Origin: Setaria digitata
Lineage: Eukaryota > Nematoda > Chromadorea > Rhabditida > Setariidae
DNA length: 64,000 nucleotides
Assembly (NCBI GenBank): GCA_003640385.1
Contig: RCAB01000226.1
Location: 1 to 64,000, forward strand
Direction of reading: 5' to 3'
The first letter of the stretch is position 1, and the number at the start of each line of letters is the position of its first letter. The position numbers and the translations under genes are program-made. Below the pieces are notes generated by a model, which ran no database searches, had not been told where the DNA came from, and saw only the letters and a program-made list of their open reading frames with translations. Positions 26,058 to 38,142 of the stretch are shown here, piece after piece.

Positions 26058-26612
26058 TTATAAAAGGTTCAAGATAAACAACAGCAAATTTAAAGCAGCC
26101 AAGCTATCTAATGTTAAGGAGACTGCACCGTTTACTTTCCCATCTTGATGATTTCTCTTTTTCATCATTGACTGTTTTATTGCCGATACAGCAGTAGTTC
26201 CTTCCAATTTGAATGTGTTTGTTATGTTTTCGAAGTGGTTTTGTGTCGCGGATACTGCAAAAGAATTATATTAGAAAGATATCGAGTAATCCTGCATATG
26301 CATCTTTCGATTTCATATTTGTAACATAAAAAGGAATAGGCTTAAAAGGAAAACCTTGCGAAACAATTGGTCAGAATTGCATAATAAAACATTTTAAAAT
26401 GAACCTGATTGATTATTTGCACAATCAATTTGCATCGGTGCAGTAGCAGTAGTGGTTGACACTGGAATTTTTCCAGAAGGTGTTGTCCAGTTTCTTTTAA
26501 AAGAAGTAAAATTTGTTGTTTTAATCAGAGTTTCCAAAACATCACTTGAATTCTCTATTTTATGCACCGGGAGAGATGTTGTAAACGTAGTCAGTAAGAG
26601 CACTAACCACAT
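26058..26612 (-). CDS. Small N-glycosylated, probably GPI-anchored surface protein, 134 aa
   Basis: Two exons: 26612-26405 and 26254-26058 (donor GTTCAT, acceptor TTTTGCAG, phase 1). MWLVLLLTTFTTSLP is a signal peptide. The mature region is Thr/Ser/Asn-rich with five N-glycosylation sequons (NSS, NFT, NWT, NQS, NIT) and a single cysteine. The C-terminus ends with no charged tail: a small-residue site (NGA), a short polar spacer, then about 14 hydrophobic residues (LAALNLLLFILNLL) to the stop. That is the classical layout of a GPI-attachment signal. The likely product is a small glycan-coated surface protein of unknown role. TTTGCAG at 26634-26640, ahead of an A-rich leader, is a good trans-splice acceptor. 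The GTTCAT donor is weak, which lowers confidence slightly. Confidence 0.72.
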
Positions 26613-27980
26613 GCTTATTTTTTTTTTTTTTAACTGCAAATTTAATATAATTGAGAATCTAAAATATGTGATTATGAATTATACTGACATTCTTTATTTC
26701 CGTATTTTTTCTTTCTTTTTGTTAATATGCAACACCAAAAGCTTAAGTAGAGAAATATTTTAATGGCTGAATTGTGCAAATGAGATCATTATTATATTTT
26801 ATAGAATGAGGTAGGAAGACATGGTGTACATAGTTTTCGAAAAAATTTTCGAACAGAGCAAAAATGCATTCATATATAAAGTTATTAAGAAAAGTAGAGG
26901 GACGTGGAAGCAATTACAATAAATGGGAATTTTTGATATAATAGGAAAGAAAACAAATCACTGTCAAACAAATAAAATTTTAATTCTTAAAAACTGAATG
27001 GGAATAAAGAAACAGCAGCAAAATTCTTGCACTGCTGAAATATTGTTCCATTGATAGGCATAAGTTCTTAAGAACGAATTTCATTTCACTGAAAGTCAAA
27101 AGTTTAGGATTTTGAAAATTAATACACTTTTAAATTCAACTAAAGTAAATATAACATTGTTATTTATAGTTAAAAAAAAAAAAAAAAAGAAAAAAAAGAA
27201 AAGCAAAAACCATGCTTCATGATGAATATTGCTATTACTATCAGTAGAGTGACCACATTTGATCCACTTTACTATTTTGATGGGTAAACTATTTTAGTGA
27301 TTCATTGTCATGTTAGGCAGAGTGATGTAATAATGAAGGCGTAACCCAGAACTGGATTCTAAAATAAATTTAGAATTTAATCCTGCTAACATTGCTTTCA
27401 CTTCACTTATTGATAAGCATGCCGGTAAGCCGAGCAACTTAAACTCAATGCAGTTTTGATTTTTAAGATTAAAGAAATAACTCATTCAAAGATTAATGTT
27501 GAAAATAAAGATTTCCTCCTTGAATTCAAACTACATTAAGCCTTTCTTCTCTAATAAAAATTACTCTGTTAGAGTTAAATGACTACTAAATTGCACCCTC
27601 CGCCTGATTTTTTGCAAGATTCCTCGTCTACTTCAAAATCTTCAGCGAACTTACCTCACACCTAGCTCAGTTTCAAGCACAGATAATCTCTCCCGCATGG
27701 GAACTGTCTTTTTCATATCGACTCAGCAACTGCAGTATCGAATAAATCGAGACATGCGCATGTCGTTGTTTACGTGTAGCGTGGTGAGTTGGGTCGGTGA
27801 GCTTTAGTTTTGTGTGAGTCACTGATGAAGTATTTCACCGACAAGTAGTAGTGCCAAGATATACCTTTGAATACTCATTCCTGTATGCCTTTGTGGAGAG
27901 TGGAAGAAGGCATTTCCAAGGAAAATTTTGCGAATCTGATAATGTAAGTAAGGCGGTGATAGTTAGATGCATTGCAGCAG
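26613..27980. other. Shared promoter region of two divergent genes
   Basis: Head-to-head spacer of about 1.4 kb between the GPI-type gene (minus) and PRCC (plus). The right half (27580-27960) is less AT-rich than the rest, as expected for a promoter/leader. A-rich tracts lie at about 27172-27201. No specific binding site is identifiable. Confidence 0.5.
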
Positions 27981-30900
27981 ATGCTGAGTTTAGTTGATTA
28001 TGCTGGGAGCGATGACGAGGAAAGTTCTGGTTCACAGGATCAAGAATCTAAATCTGTTTATGGAGAAGTTTTAAATCCTGCAAAACATTCGACACCGGGA
28101 GATAAGGATAAGGAACGAAGAGATGGATTCAGCACTTATGGGAATAATGATGTGATTGGAGAATATAATAATGGCATTACTGGTAAGACATTTTTTAGCA
28201 CTGTTTTGTTTCTTTTTTATGGATTAAAATCAACTCTAAAACTTTGGTATTATAAATTTGTCACTGTTTGTACTCTTAGCCATTTTTCGTTAATTTTTCT
28301 TTTCGGGTCTGTTCTCCTTCCGTACTTCAGAGAAACACGGTTCGAACAAAAAAGATAATGTTTTTATTCTTTTTATTTAGAAGTAAAGAGCAAAGTTATG
28401 TTTTAAAACGCAAGTGATATTCAACTATCTCTGGGTATCAAATTGCTGTTCATATTTATAGAAGAGATGTCACCAATATTAACAAATCTGCCTCCCTCGA
28501 TACGTTTGGACAATAAGCTCGTGGAGCAGGAGAAAGAGTTAGACGATTTGGTTAAGCAGAAAGACTGGGAATTAGAGCTAGCAAAAAAAGTTGAAAGGAA
28601 GCGCAAACATCGTCATGCACGCCATAGCAGCTCAAGAAATTATCATTCATGGTTCATTTTTTAGAAATTATTAGTTTCTTTGCACTTACTATTCTCAGAA
28701 CCCTTCGTTCATTCTGGAACTCCAGCATGCTCAAGTTAGCATTTTAATTGTTGCCATCATCTTTCAGTGGCTGCTTCTAGTTGCTTATTTAATCTTCCGT
28801 TTATTTGCAGTTCCAGAGATGGTAGAACAGCTGAAAAGAAAGCAATTGTTATAGAAGCTTTTGGAGGATTAAAAGGCTTACTTGATGATGAAAAACAGGG
28901 GAATTCAGTTGAGGTAAGTTGTACATGCTTAAAACATTTTCACGTGGCTGTTAGTGCTACGAATAGAAGAGTAAATGTTTGTGGCCTGTAATGAAGTCGA
29001 AAATTCCTTCATTACCCACCTTAGTTTATCCAGCGGCTAGGGCAACATGCTGCATTTTCTAGAAATTCTAAAATGCCTTCATGTTGCTGCTTCCTAATTT
29101 TGGCATTATGTGCGATAGGGAATGTCTGGATAGTTTTATTTTCCTCTCTGCATACAATAATAATTTCTTTTACAGCACTTGGGTCATTCAATTGTAGCTT
29201 CTTCATCAGCTGATCTGCTCTCACTTTTACCTCAACCTAAGAATGTTGCGAAAGGTTCAAGAAGCATAAATATTTCCCTGTTCAACCATAACCATTCTGC
29301 AAAAAATGATGGAGCGTCTAAAGTTGGCACACTTTCTTTATTTATTTTTTTTCTTTTTTTTTTTCTTTTTTTTTTTTATTCTGAAAATTACAAGTTTTTG
29401 GTTTTAAATATTTGTTACCCAATGTTAATTCCTCTGTTAAGATCTTGACTCCCAATCCAGTTGCGAATGAAATTAAATCTGCTGAAGAATGTGATACTGT
29501 ATCTGATGAAGATTTCGACCCAACGGACTTCTTTGGTCTGAAGACATCTAATAATCCTGACCCGATATCAAATATCGCATTTATTTCCGACCATTCAGGC
29601 ATTTCACGCGACAATAAATTTAATCAGGTCTGGTTATACCTCCATCTATATTAAATCCTGTGAATATTTGGATTTGCTTTTTAAAACTTTTATTTATCTT
29701 TTTTTATGAGTATTCGATCTGAATTAGCCTTTATTATTGAAAAAATTTACTTTTTCTTCCCAAGTATACTTATCATCTATCTGTGTAATTCAGAAGCATT
29801 AATTTCTTCTGTAAGGAATCTCACATGAAGGGGCTGAATCGGAATTAATAATATTTATCAAGAATATGTTGATCGGCAGACTGGTTGATAGAAATTTAAA
29901 GTAGTTTGAAAATTCAATATCTGACAAATATCCCTAAGCCTTAATTTTGTTGTTTCATTTCGTCTGTTTTATTACCTTCTTCAGGAAATCCACTTTGTTT
30001 TACTTGTATTTTATAATAATTTCAAATTGCTAGTTCCATATCTTTTGTTGCTTCATCTGTGCAGCATGGTTCACAGAAATTTTCATACAAAAACTACTGA
30101 ACACCAAATAAGGTTCTCATATGGAATCAAGATTTCGAATTTGACTAACTGATTTTGGTAATTAGTAGGGATGCTTACCGCCCATAATGTTTTTATTAAA
30201 GTTTACAGGTCGAATTGACAGAAGATGCAAAAATTGAAAATGATATATCCCATTCTATTCCTTATTCAGAAATTAATACTGAGGGTTCTGATATATCTGC
30301 TCCCGACGTTTTGCCTGGGGCTATTGATAACAGTGTAAGTTGCTGTTCTTTATTCTAATTCGAAATAGAAATATTATTTCTGAGTATTGCTTACTTTTAT
30401 AAATAAGTTTTGTGGTTTTTGCAATTTTGACGATGGAAATTTGAATCTCTTGCAAGCGCTTATTTTGTAATAGGGTAAATTACTGTGAAGCACCATAAAC
30501 ATTTTCTTTTATGCTATTAATGAAGAAAAGCTATCTGTATATAAAATTCTGTTTAAGCAGTTAATATCACGAAGCTCATATTTCGATATTCCTCTTTTAA
30601 AATTGTAACTTTTTTCAGCAAGCTTTATATATGATTTATTCACGGGATGTTGCACATTTGGGTGGCACAGTTTCTAATGCTGCTGAGGTCTTGGATAATA
30701 TGGTTGATGTTAACGTTGATAAGGTTATTTCCTTTTTTTTCTTTTTTTTTTTTTTTTTTTTTTTGACCTATATTATGTAAGTTTCTCAGATTGAAACCTT
30801 GCACTGTGATACTTTATATCAAAGGTCTTTTAATGTCTAGATAGAATAAATTTATAACCTTTGATATTTCAAGGTTTTGGGTCCAAATGTGCATGCAACA

Positions 30901-31222
30901 CTTCTTAAAAATCTTCATAATAAATCACTTGCCGAAGCAACTTTATCTCATCTTGCTAATATACCGAAAAGCAAAGATTCTGTTGGCATGGTGGCACGAA
31001 GAAAACATCAGATTACTTACCTTGCCAGCGTAGTAAGTCATATTCATTAATATGTTTCGTTTTCATTCTATACATCATCGATTTTAATGCAGTGTGTCAC
31101 TCAGATTTTAAGGTGTCAAGCAAAAAAAATTTTAGGCAGTGGCTAGGGAAGAACAGCTTGCTGAGCAGTGGTCTGTTAATCGGCATAATAAACGAACCTC
31201 AGCAAGAAAATATGGATTCTGA
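27981..31222 (+). CDS. PRCC: PRCC-family protein (splicing-associated)
   Basis: Nine exons: 27981-28182, 28462-28651, 28811-28913, 29176-29322, 29442-29627, 30209-30334, 30619-30723, 30874-31032, 31136-31222; 434 aa. The N-terminus MLSLVDYAGSDDEE matches the MSLVAYASSDE start of human PRCC. LSLLPQPKN (about 181-188) matches the conserved SALLPQPKN box. An acidic stretch with SDEDFDPTDFFGL (exon 5) corresponds to the vertebrate DSDEE...FFSL segment. The C-terminal signature ARRKHQITYL (394-403) is followed by EEQLAEQW and ends RKYGF, as in all family members. Human PRCC is a nuclear protein linked to pre-mRNA splicing and known from TFE3 fusions in renal carcinoma. TTGCAG three nt before the ATG is a trans-splice acceptor. 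Several donors are weak (GTTCAT, GTTGGC, GTCTGG), but phase and homology support them. Confidence 0.93.
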
Positions 31223-33883
31223 TGAACATTTTGAGCACGTTCTATATCATTTCATGTTTCTATGCTTGATAGGATTTTATTCTATATCAATAAAAATGTT
31301 ATTTGCTTACTATACCTGAGAAATATTTAGAATGGTTTGGTCTGTTTTTTTTTCCTTTTTTTGTATTTTGATGTTCAAAAAAAGAAAGAAAAAGAGATTG
31401 ATTTAATAAATAATTTTCAAAAGTCATTTTCGTCAAAAAAAAAAAAAAAAGATTTTTGTTTCACATCAAGATACAGGAAACTAATGCTTCTCTGGAAGAT
31501 GTTAATGCTTTTAAAACATTAACAAACTGTTATATTCTGCGGATGGAAATTTATTATTTTGTTAGTGTTATCAATTTTTTATGTTTTTCAGTCTTTTTAT
31601 AATCTGATTTTAAAGAAACTTGCTTTAATTCTGTGCTCTGTAAAAGGGATGAGATGCACTATACACTTATTTCAAAATGTTCAACTCTATTCGAGTTGTA
31701 GCAGATAATGAAAATGAATTGATGGAAGTGGTCTACTGTGTCTTGACACCTCATTCAATTAATTTATTAGTAGCTTACTGTAGCAGTGTATCTCACCCTC
31801 CATCGCTTCATGTGGACGAGTGTAAATTAAATGTCATTTGCAACGGACCATTTTGTAAATGTAATTGTTTTACTTTTCAAATTTTGTTTAATTTGATTTG
31901 GTCAGCAAAAGATTTCATCACTTCTTGCTGAACAAAATGGCTAAGGTGTAGACTTTTTCGAAACACCAGTGGTTCGAGTTCGCTAGATGAGGAAAGGGAG
32001 TCATAAAAGTACTGTACAGTGTCGTGCTTATCGGTCGAATACACTGAATATCCTATCCCAAACCAGTAGTAGCGTACTTTTAAAAAGAATGAATTGATGT
32101 GGTGATTGCAAATGAGTACAATTTTTCTATTCTGTAGCATTGTTAATTTTCATGTTTTCAGATTTTCCAGGTTAGTGATAAATGCTTGCCTAATCACAAC
32201 TGCATTACAGAAAATACTGTTAGCGGTTGTGCGCTATGTAATTTGAGTGACTAGAAGAAAGAATTTCTTCTGAAACCGAATTTCCCTAGAGCTTGAATTC
32301 GTGAATTTGTTGCCGGTGTAGCACCAACAAAATAAGGGGTATTTGCTGTTTGGGCTGATGGCAGTAATAAAGCACCGTTCGGGATAAGCCGGGATACGTG
32401 TATTGTAATCTGCTGCAAAAATAAGTGAAAATGAAGTGTTGAAAGGGTTGATTGAGGTTGAGAGAATACAAATACGGTTGCATGACATCCCAGCAGATGT
32501 CAGGACTGACTTTTTAAAGATAACCTCAGTTGGTGTCGTAGCATGGAGCGGCTGCGATTTCAACAATTCACTTTTTTTAAGGCTTAACTCGCTTAAAACA
32601 TCCGTTTTTTATTGGTTTATGTTTCCTTCTATTTATTTATTTCTTATTTTATTATTTTTTTAAGAGTTCGTAGGTAACTGATAAATTGTGAGGAAGGGGA
32701 GTATGTATCACTTTGAATCCAGCTCTGTGATATTGAAAAATATTCACTTACAGTAGACCATTATTGGATTGTTTTTGACAACATTATCTAGTGAGCTTCC
32801 TTCGGCATTATAAATCTGGTTTTGCCAAAAAAGATAAAGTGGTTTACAATAAAATGTAGGCAGAACACCGTGAAATTACTTTAGCCTTAATGGAATCTGT
32901 GTAAATTACTTGTTTTGCACACTTGGATTATTTCAGTTATATACCTTGTTATCGTTCTATGCGGTTCCAAATTTATATATCATTCAACTATTCTGACTAA
33001 TTACTGATTAATGATTATTGTCGCCTTTGATTTTCAATTCTCCAGAGTAGAATTGTCTTCATTTTCTAATTTTTGTAGAAAGCAAACATAAAACAAATAA
33101 TTGACTGACTGATATCTCAACTTTTTTTGGAAAGTTGAATCTGAGTAATTGATAGGCAACACACTTGACAACCAGTTCTTTAATAAATTAAAAAAAAAAA
33201 AAAAAAATGAGGAATGGAAGCTGTACAACTTATTCCTCTTTGAAAGAATGCTGGGTTTAGAAATAACGAAGAGTTTTTTTTTTCCTTGTTATACTACAAA
33301 AAATTAAGTTTTTAGGTCCATATCGGTTCGTTATTCAGTTTGGATTTCATAAATGTTGATATTTCCCAGTTAGGCAAATTATTCTATGAAAGCAATGAAT
33401 TCCCTAAAATGCTAGAAACTAAATGTTTGATTTTTTTTTTTATTTGAACACTAATAATATCTTTTATAGTTTGTGTTTTGTATATTTTTGATTTAAATTT
33501 TACAACTGTGTCTTTTTTTTTTGTTTAACGTGATAGGTAAGATTTTAGTTGAAAAGGCGAAATTGAATTTTCGTTGTTTTACCCCATATTCATCATACAT
33601 CCATATCAATAAATGTGTCCTGATGAGCTTTTGGTAACGTGGAGAAAATTTGTTAATAACATTAAGAACTATGGATCTTGGCCATGACCACGCATATCAG
33701 AACCGCGAAATTTTTGGTTAAACATTACCCACTTACGAATAGAGATTGTTATACTTTATGCTTTATATAAAGTAGCATTAATAAAATGCGGTAACAGTTC
33801 TCGGTGTGTATGCGATACGGTAGCGGGTAGTATTCCTGAGTTCAATAATGTTTTCTTGAAGAAATATTTTTCTCTTTAGATCC
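31223..33883. other. Intergenic region
   Basis: Spacer between two co-directional plus-strand genes. A/T homopolymers occur at about 31434-31450, 33187-33207 and 33274-33283. A slightly GC-richer patch at 32270-32570 is open on both strands, but it lacks a protein I recognise and a consistent splice structure. Confidence 0.5.
31289..31294 (+). terminator. Polyadenylation signal AATAAA (PRCC)
   Basis: Canonical hexamer 67 nt after the PRCC stop codon. Confidence 0.65.
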
Positions 33884-35277
33884 ATGACTCGGTTTTTTGT
33901 ATCGATTATCACTATGTGGATTCTTGCTATTAGAGCAGGACCAATCATCCTCCAGTCAGGCTGTAAGCATTTTTCAAGCTAAACCTCCAACATCTCAAGA
34001 TAGAAACGTAAGAAATGTGATGTACAAGTTACTGATATGTATTTAAGCAGCGGCTGCAGAGAGTAGAAACAGTCTTGCGGAAGAAAAGTGGAATGAAATG
34101 GATGATGCTGACTACAATGATGATGAAAACGCTGTAAATGAAAATTTCCAGGATAGCGACAATTACGTCAGGTTTTCCTGAGGCAAAGAAACTAGGGAAT
34201 TGCATGTCGATATACCTTTAAAATCATTGCTCTTCCCATGCATTTTGCAAAATCATACACTGTTTTCAGCCACTTTTAAATGCTATAAGTAAACAGTTGT
34301 CAAGATTCGGGAGGGAGACAAAGGATCAACTTCATGCTGCAAATATTACTGCTCAGGAGGACAGAATAATTGAAGATCAAGGTGATTATAACGACCTAAT
34401 TAAAAGCGATGAATCTGAAGATGACAACGAGGTCAGTACTAAAATCATCATTAGTGACAAAATAATAATGAAAGTATTACTACAAAAGTTGAATGAAACG
34501 AAATTGTTTAAATACGCCATCGGGATGATTGTTGGTTAAAAGAAAACTAGCTAGGGACTAAAACTTTTTGTGTCATTATGAAATATGGATACGTTTCTCC
34601 AAAAAATTTTTTTATGGATCCGGTTAAGGGGATGGGCAAGGAAGTTCATCTTAAAAGCCAATAATAAAGATATTAAGTGTTAAACTTTGATAAAATCCAC
34701 AAACGCATTATTTCCAATAGTTAGAGCTTCAAAATACTTGTTAAATCTTCAAAAATCAATGGAGAATTGAATCGTCTTGCTTTGGCACATAATACATTAT
34801 GTAATATTTCAGGATGAAAGTGAAGAACAATCGTCTTCTACTGAAGAAGCGGGCACCGTCGAGTGCTCACACGGTACTTCTCCACCAACAAGGATTAAAA
34901 AAGAAACGATCGATGAGAGTTTTGTCGTTTTCTCTAAAACAAATGGTAATTTAAACTGAAGTTCAGATTCAGTGCTTTAAACTTGCAAAAACTTTTTTCT
35001 TATTATTTAAGTTTTCAATCTTTTCCAGGCTTTCCAATAACATAATCTAGAGATAGCATTATAACATGAAGTTGTTGAGACGGATTAATAAATATGTTTC
35101 ATCATTTTCCTTTCTTTTTTCTTTCTTTTTTCAGGAAAACGAGTGAAACGTGTATCACGAGCCGGTAATTCGCGTAGAACGAAGATAATGCAGGAACGTC
35201 GTGGTCGCCTAGATACTGGCAACTCAGTGGAGAAGAATCAGAATCATCACAAACATAGAGTTACGGATAATAAATGA
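33884..35277 (+). CDS. Secreted acidic orphan protein with basic C-terminal region, 210 aa
   Basis: Five exons: 33884-33962, 34051-34166, 34270-34431, 34813-34945, 35135-35277, in consistent phase. The ATG lies 4 nt after TCTCTTTAG, a strong trans-splice acceptor. Residues 1 to about 25 form a signal peptide (MTRFFVSIITMWILAIRAGP). The centre is strongly acidic and Asp/Asn/Ser-rich (DDADYNDDEN, EDQGDYNDLI, SDESEDDNE, ESEEQSSSTEE). The tail switches to basic with dibasic clusters (GKRVKR, RRTKIMQERRGR). There are no cysteines in exons 2-3 and one in exon 4. One sequon (NIT) is present. The charge segregation and dibasic sites would fit a proprotein-convertase substrate, or an acidic matrix/mineral-binding protein. 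I do not recognise the family, so the function is open. AATAAA at about 35840 could end the transcript. Confidence 0.75.
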
Positions 35278-38142
35278 GTTATTAACTGAGAAGAATCAGA
35301 ATTATCATTCCTACGAATAGGTTAAAGGAGCAGAAAATGAGATTTGTATGGTAGTAGTAATAGCATAGAACTCTTTGTTGAGATTGTGTAAAAGAAGAAG
35401 CTTAACTTCAAGTGCATCTATCTGACAGTGATACTGATTTTTTGATACTAGTGATACTGGTTTTTTTTTCTTTTTTTTTGATAATGTTGTAACAGTTTAC
35501 AAAAATAGGAGCTTTCAAAAATGTGGAAGCTCGTATTGCAAATGATTAGTGGGTGCCAATTTCGGAAAATGTTGCCTGAAAGATCGAATACGGATTCAAA
35601 GTGATGTCAGAAACAAAGCCCAGTGGGATCGTACAGAAAAAATTTTAAAAGACGGATTTTAGTAGTAATTCCATCATTTATTTTTCAAATATTGAAGAGA
35701 CTTCAAACATCGAAGAGATGAAATTTGTCAAGCATACCTATACTTGTTTGACGTCTTTTACATAGCACTCAACGAAGGACCATTACAATTTTTTTTTTTT
35801 TTTTTAAATTTTCATGTCTTCTTTTTTCTCTTTTATTTAAATAAATACTGGCCTTAACGACGTACTATTTTTCCTTCCTTTTTGGTTATTATTTTGTAAT
35901 AATGTATAAATTTTGCACATTCTTAAAATGCATGCACATAGCAAGATATCAGAAGCAGCAAGAAACGAATCTCAGCATCTCATTAAAAAATTCTTGGGTC
36001 CATCTAACAGACATTTTCCTAAACAAAAAAATTATCGGAGGTTACTGAAGTTATTTGAAGGAACCATGAATTAAAGCATTTAAAGTATCCATGATTAAAA
36101 TTAGTGTTTCTCATTATATGATTGATTGATAAAATATGATAAAGATAAATTTATATGTGCAACACTAATAAACATTGCTCTAAAAGGGTAATATTAGCGC
36201 TTTTTTACATGTACCTAGTAAAATGCTATCTACCTATTCAACCCGCATTTATAAAAACATCTCGCCAAAAATTTCTTGTTGCTATATCATGAAAGGCGAT
36301 AGTTACTTTTCTTCAAATATAAAATCTTTCCGAGAGTTTTCTTTTTTTTTTTTTTTTTACAGTGGTTGTCGAAGCGGCAATAAGTAAAGCACAAAATGAA
36401 CGTATACTTTTCTCATTAAATTTATTGATCACATCAACTTCCTGTCATATGCTTTTAAAGAAGTGTCTAAAATTTCATCTTATAATGCCGAATTTTTTGA
36501 CATGAATGAAGTTTTCCAGTAACTTCCAATGTATTTAAAATAAAGTTGGGAGCACTTTTTTCTTATCCATCGCCAACTATAAGATCTGAGATAGCATTTT
36601 TAGTGAACTTCTAGGTTACTGGAAAAGAAAGACATCCATGGAATTTCGGAAGTTATACGGGATAGTACAAGTATCTGAGTAAAATTATTTGGCCTGTTAG
36701 TTTAAAGAAGTGCAAAAAGCACTGAGAGAGAGTTCAGCCATTGGTTAAAACAGCGGAAGAAGATAGGAGAAAGCAAGGCAAGGCTTAGGCATTACTTATA
36801 TAGGACGAGAATCTCACCAACCATATCGTATCGGTTAACTGTCTGCTCTACGAAAAGCCATTCTATATTGGTTGGCTTCAGGTGGCTGTATATTTCCACC
36901 TCAAAATACCCTCCGATTAAACAGTTGTAGTGAGTTAATTTCAAGGGGAGAAAGGTATCCTGCATTATTGGAATTGGTATTTTGGCTTGTTCAAAATTAT
37001 TCAAAACAATTATAGGAACTACCAATAATATCACACGCAACACTACCTTGAAGGTAGACGCGTGAGCACGACAAGTATACTTCTTTGTCTACGTGTGTGT
37101 GTATATATATATGGTGAGATAGAGCTGTCTCCTTCGACGAAGACATCAGTGCGATATGGTTGCACGAAAGCTATTTTCGATGGCAGCAGAGTGTGAGGAA
37201 GTAACTGATAAACACGGAAGGGTGCAGAAAGCCAAAAGGTACTAGCTTCTATCTACTCTATGACTTAGCCTGCTTCTATAGTAAGTACCCTGAGGTAGAC
37301 TAGCGTCTGGCCCCAGCCCAGAATACATCCAGCCCTCACTTCTTCTTCCCACGACCACATCCTTAGCCTCTTTCTAGTGGAGCTGTTTCACCCACAGCAA
37401 CACCCACTTAACGGAATAGCCCCAAGCCGTATCACAAAAACAGCCCATTATAAACAGGCGACATTCTTCACATAAGTAGAGTAAAGCTGGGGAAAGATGC
37501 CAGGATATCAGTACTGCTAAGGGTCATCATTCTTGTCTTCCTCCTCATCGGCTATCATCGTCATCATCAATATTATCGTTAAGCGACAACAACAACAACA
37601 ACAACAGCTCTCCTTATCAGAGACACTGCAGTTGAGGGCAGCATCGTTATCAGCGACTGTTTCAGCTCCAGCAGCTGTACTTCGAGCGTTGCAACTGATT
37701 CATCAACTGCAAATGTATTCATTTTTCTCCGCTGCTGAAGAACCAAAACAAAATCCTTTCATCCATTCGGCACTGATTCATTAGTAAGAGAGAGAAAGCA
37801 GTAGCTGAGCCACATATTCTTCGATATCAATGATCAGCTGATGAATCACATGAAACTTTATGATTGCTTAACTGATCACCTTCCTGTTCAACTCTATATA
37901 TATCCTTGAATTCTGCATTAATGCTATCATCATTTATCATGACCTTGTGATGATTACAGTATCATCGTAAAATTACAATATTGTATTAGAACTATCATTA
38001 TCCTTTTGAATCGAACATTTTGAACTGATTCCGAATCTATTTTTTTCTCTGCTTCCATCGCATTATTGTGCTCCAAATTAATTTTTATCACTTTATCGTG
38101 CTCTTGTGTGGTGTAGCAGAGTTGTAACGCGTCATTGTCGTC
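35278..38142. other. Intergenic / upstream region of the G alpha gene
   Basis: Plus-strand 3' UTR of the acidic secreted gene, then AT-rich spacer. From about 36700 the sequence becomes GC-richer and includes an AG-rich stretch, a short GT/TA run (37092-37111) and a CAA microsatellite (37586-37607). This probably represents promoter or 5' leader sequence of the G alpha gene, but no exon is demonstrable. Confidence 0.45.
37586..37607 (+). repeat. (CAA)n microsatellite
   Basis: Seven consecutive CAA-type units. They create a short glutamine run in one open frame (37533-37784), which has no other coding support. Confidence 0.85.

Noticed and set aside
31960..32000. B-box-like GGTTCGAGTTC, possible tRNA
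   Set aside because: No pairing T-arm, acceptor stem or A-box around it.
32234..32663. Overlapping open frames on both strands
   Set aside because: No protein recognised, no consistent splice sites, and the frames shadow each other.
37533..37784. 83-codon frame with a glutamine run
   Set aside because: It starts at TTG, and the run comes from a CAA microsatellite. There is no link to the G alpha exons.
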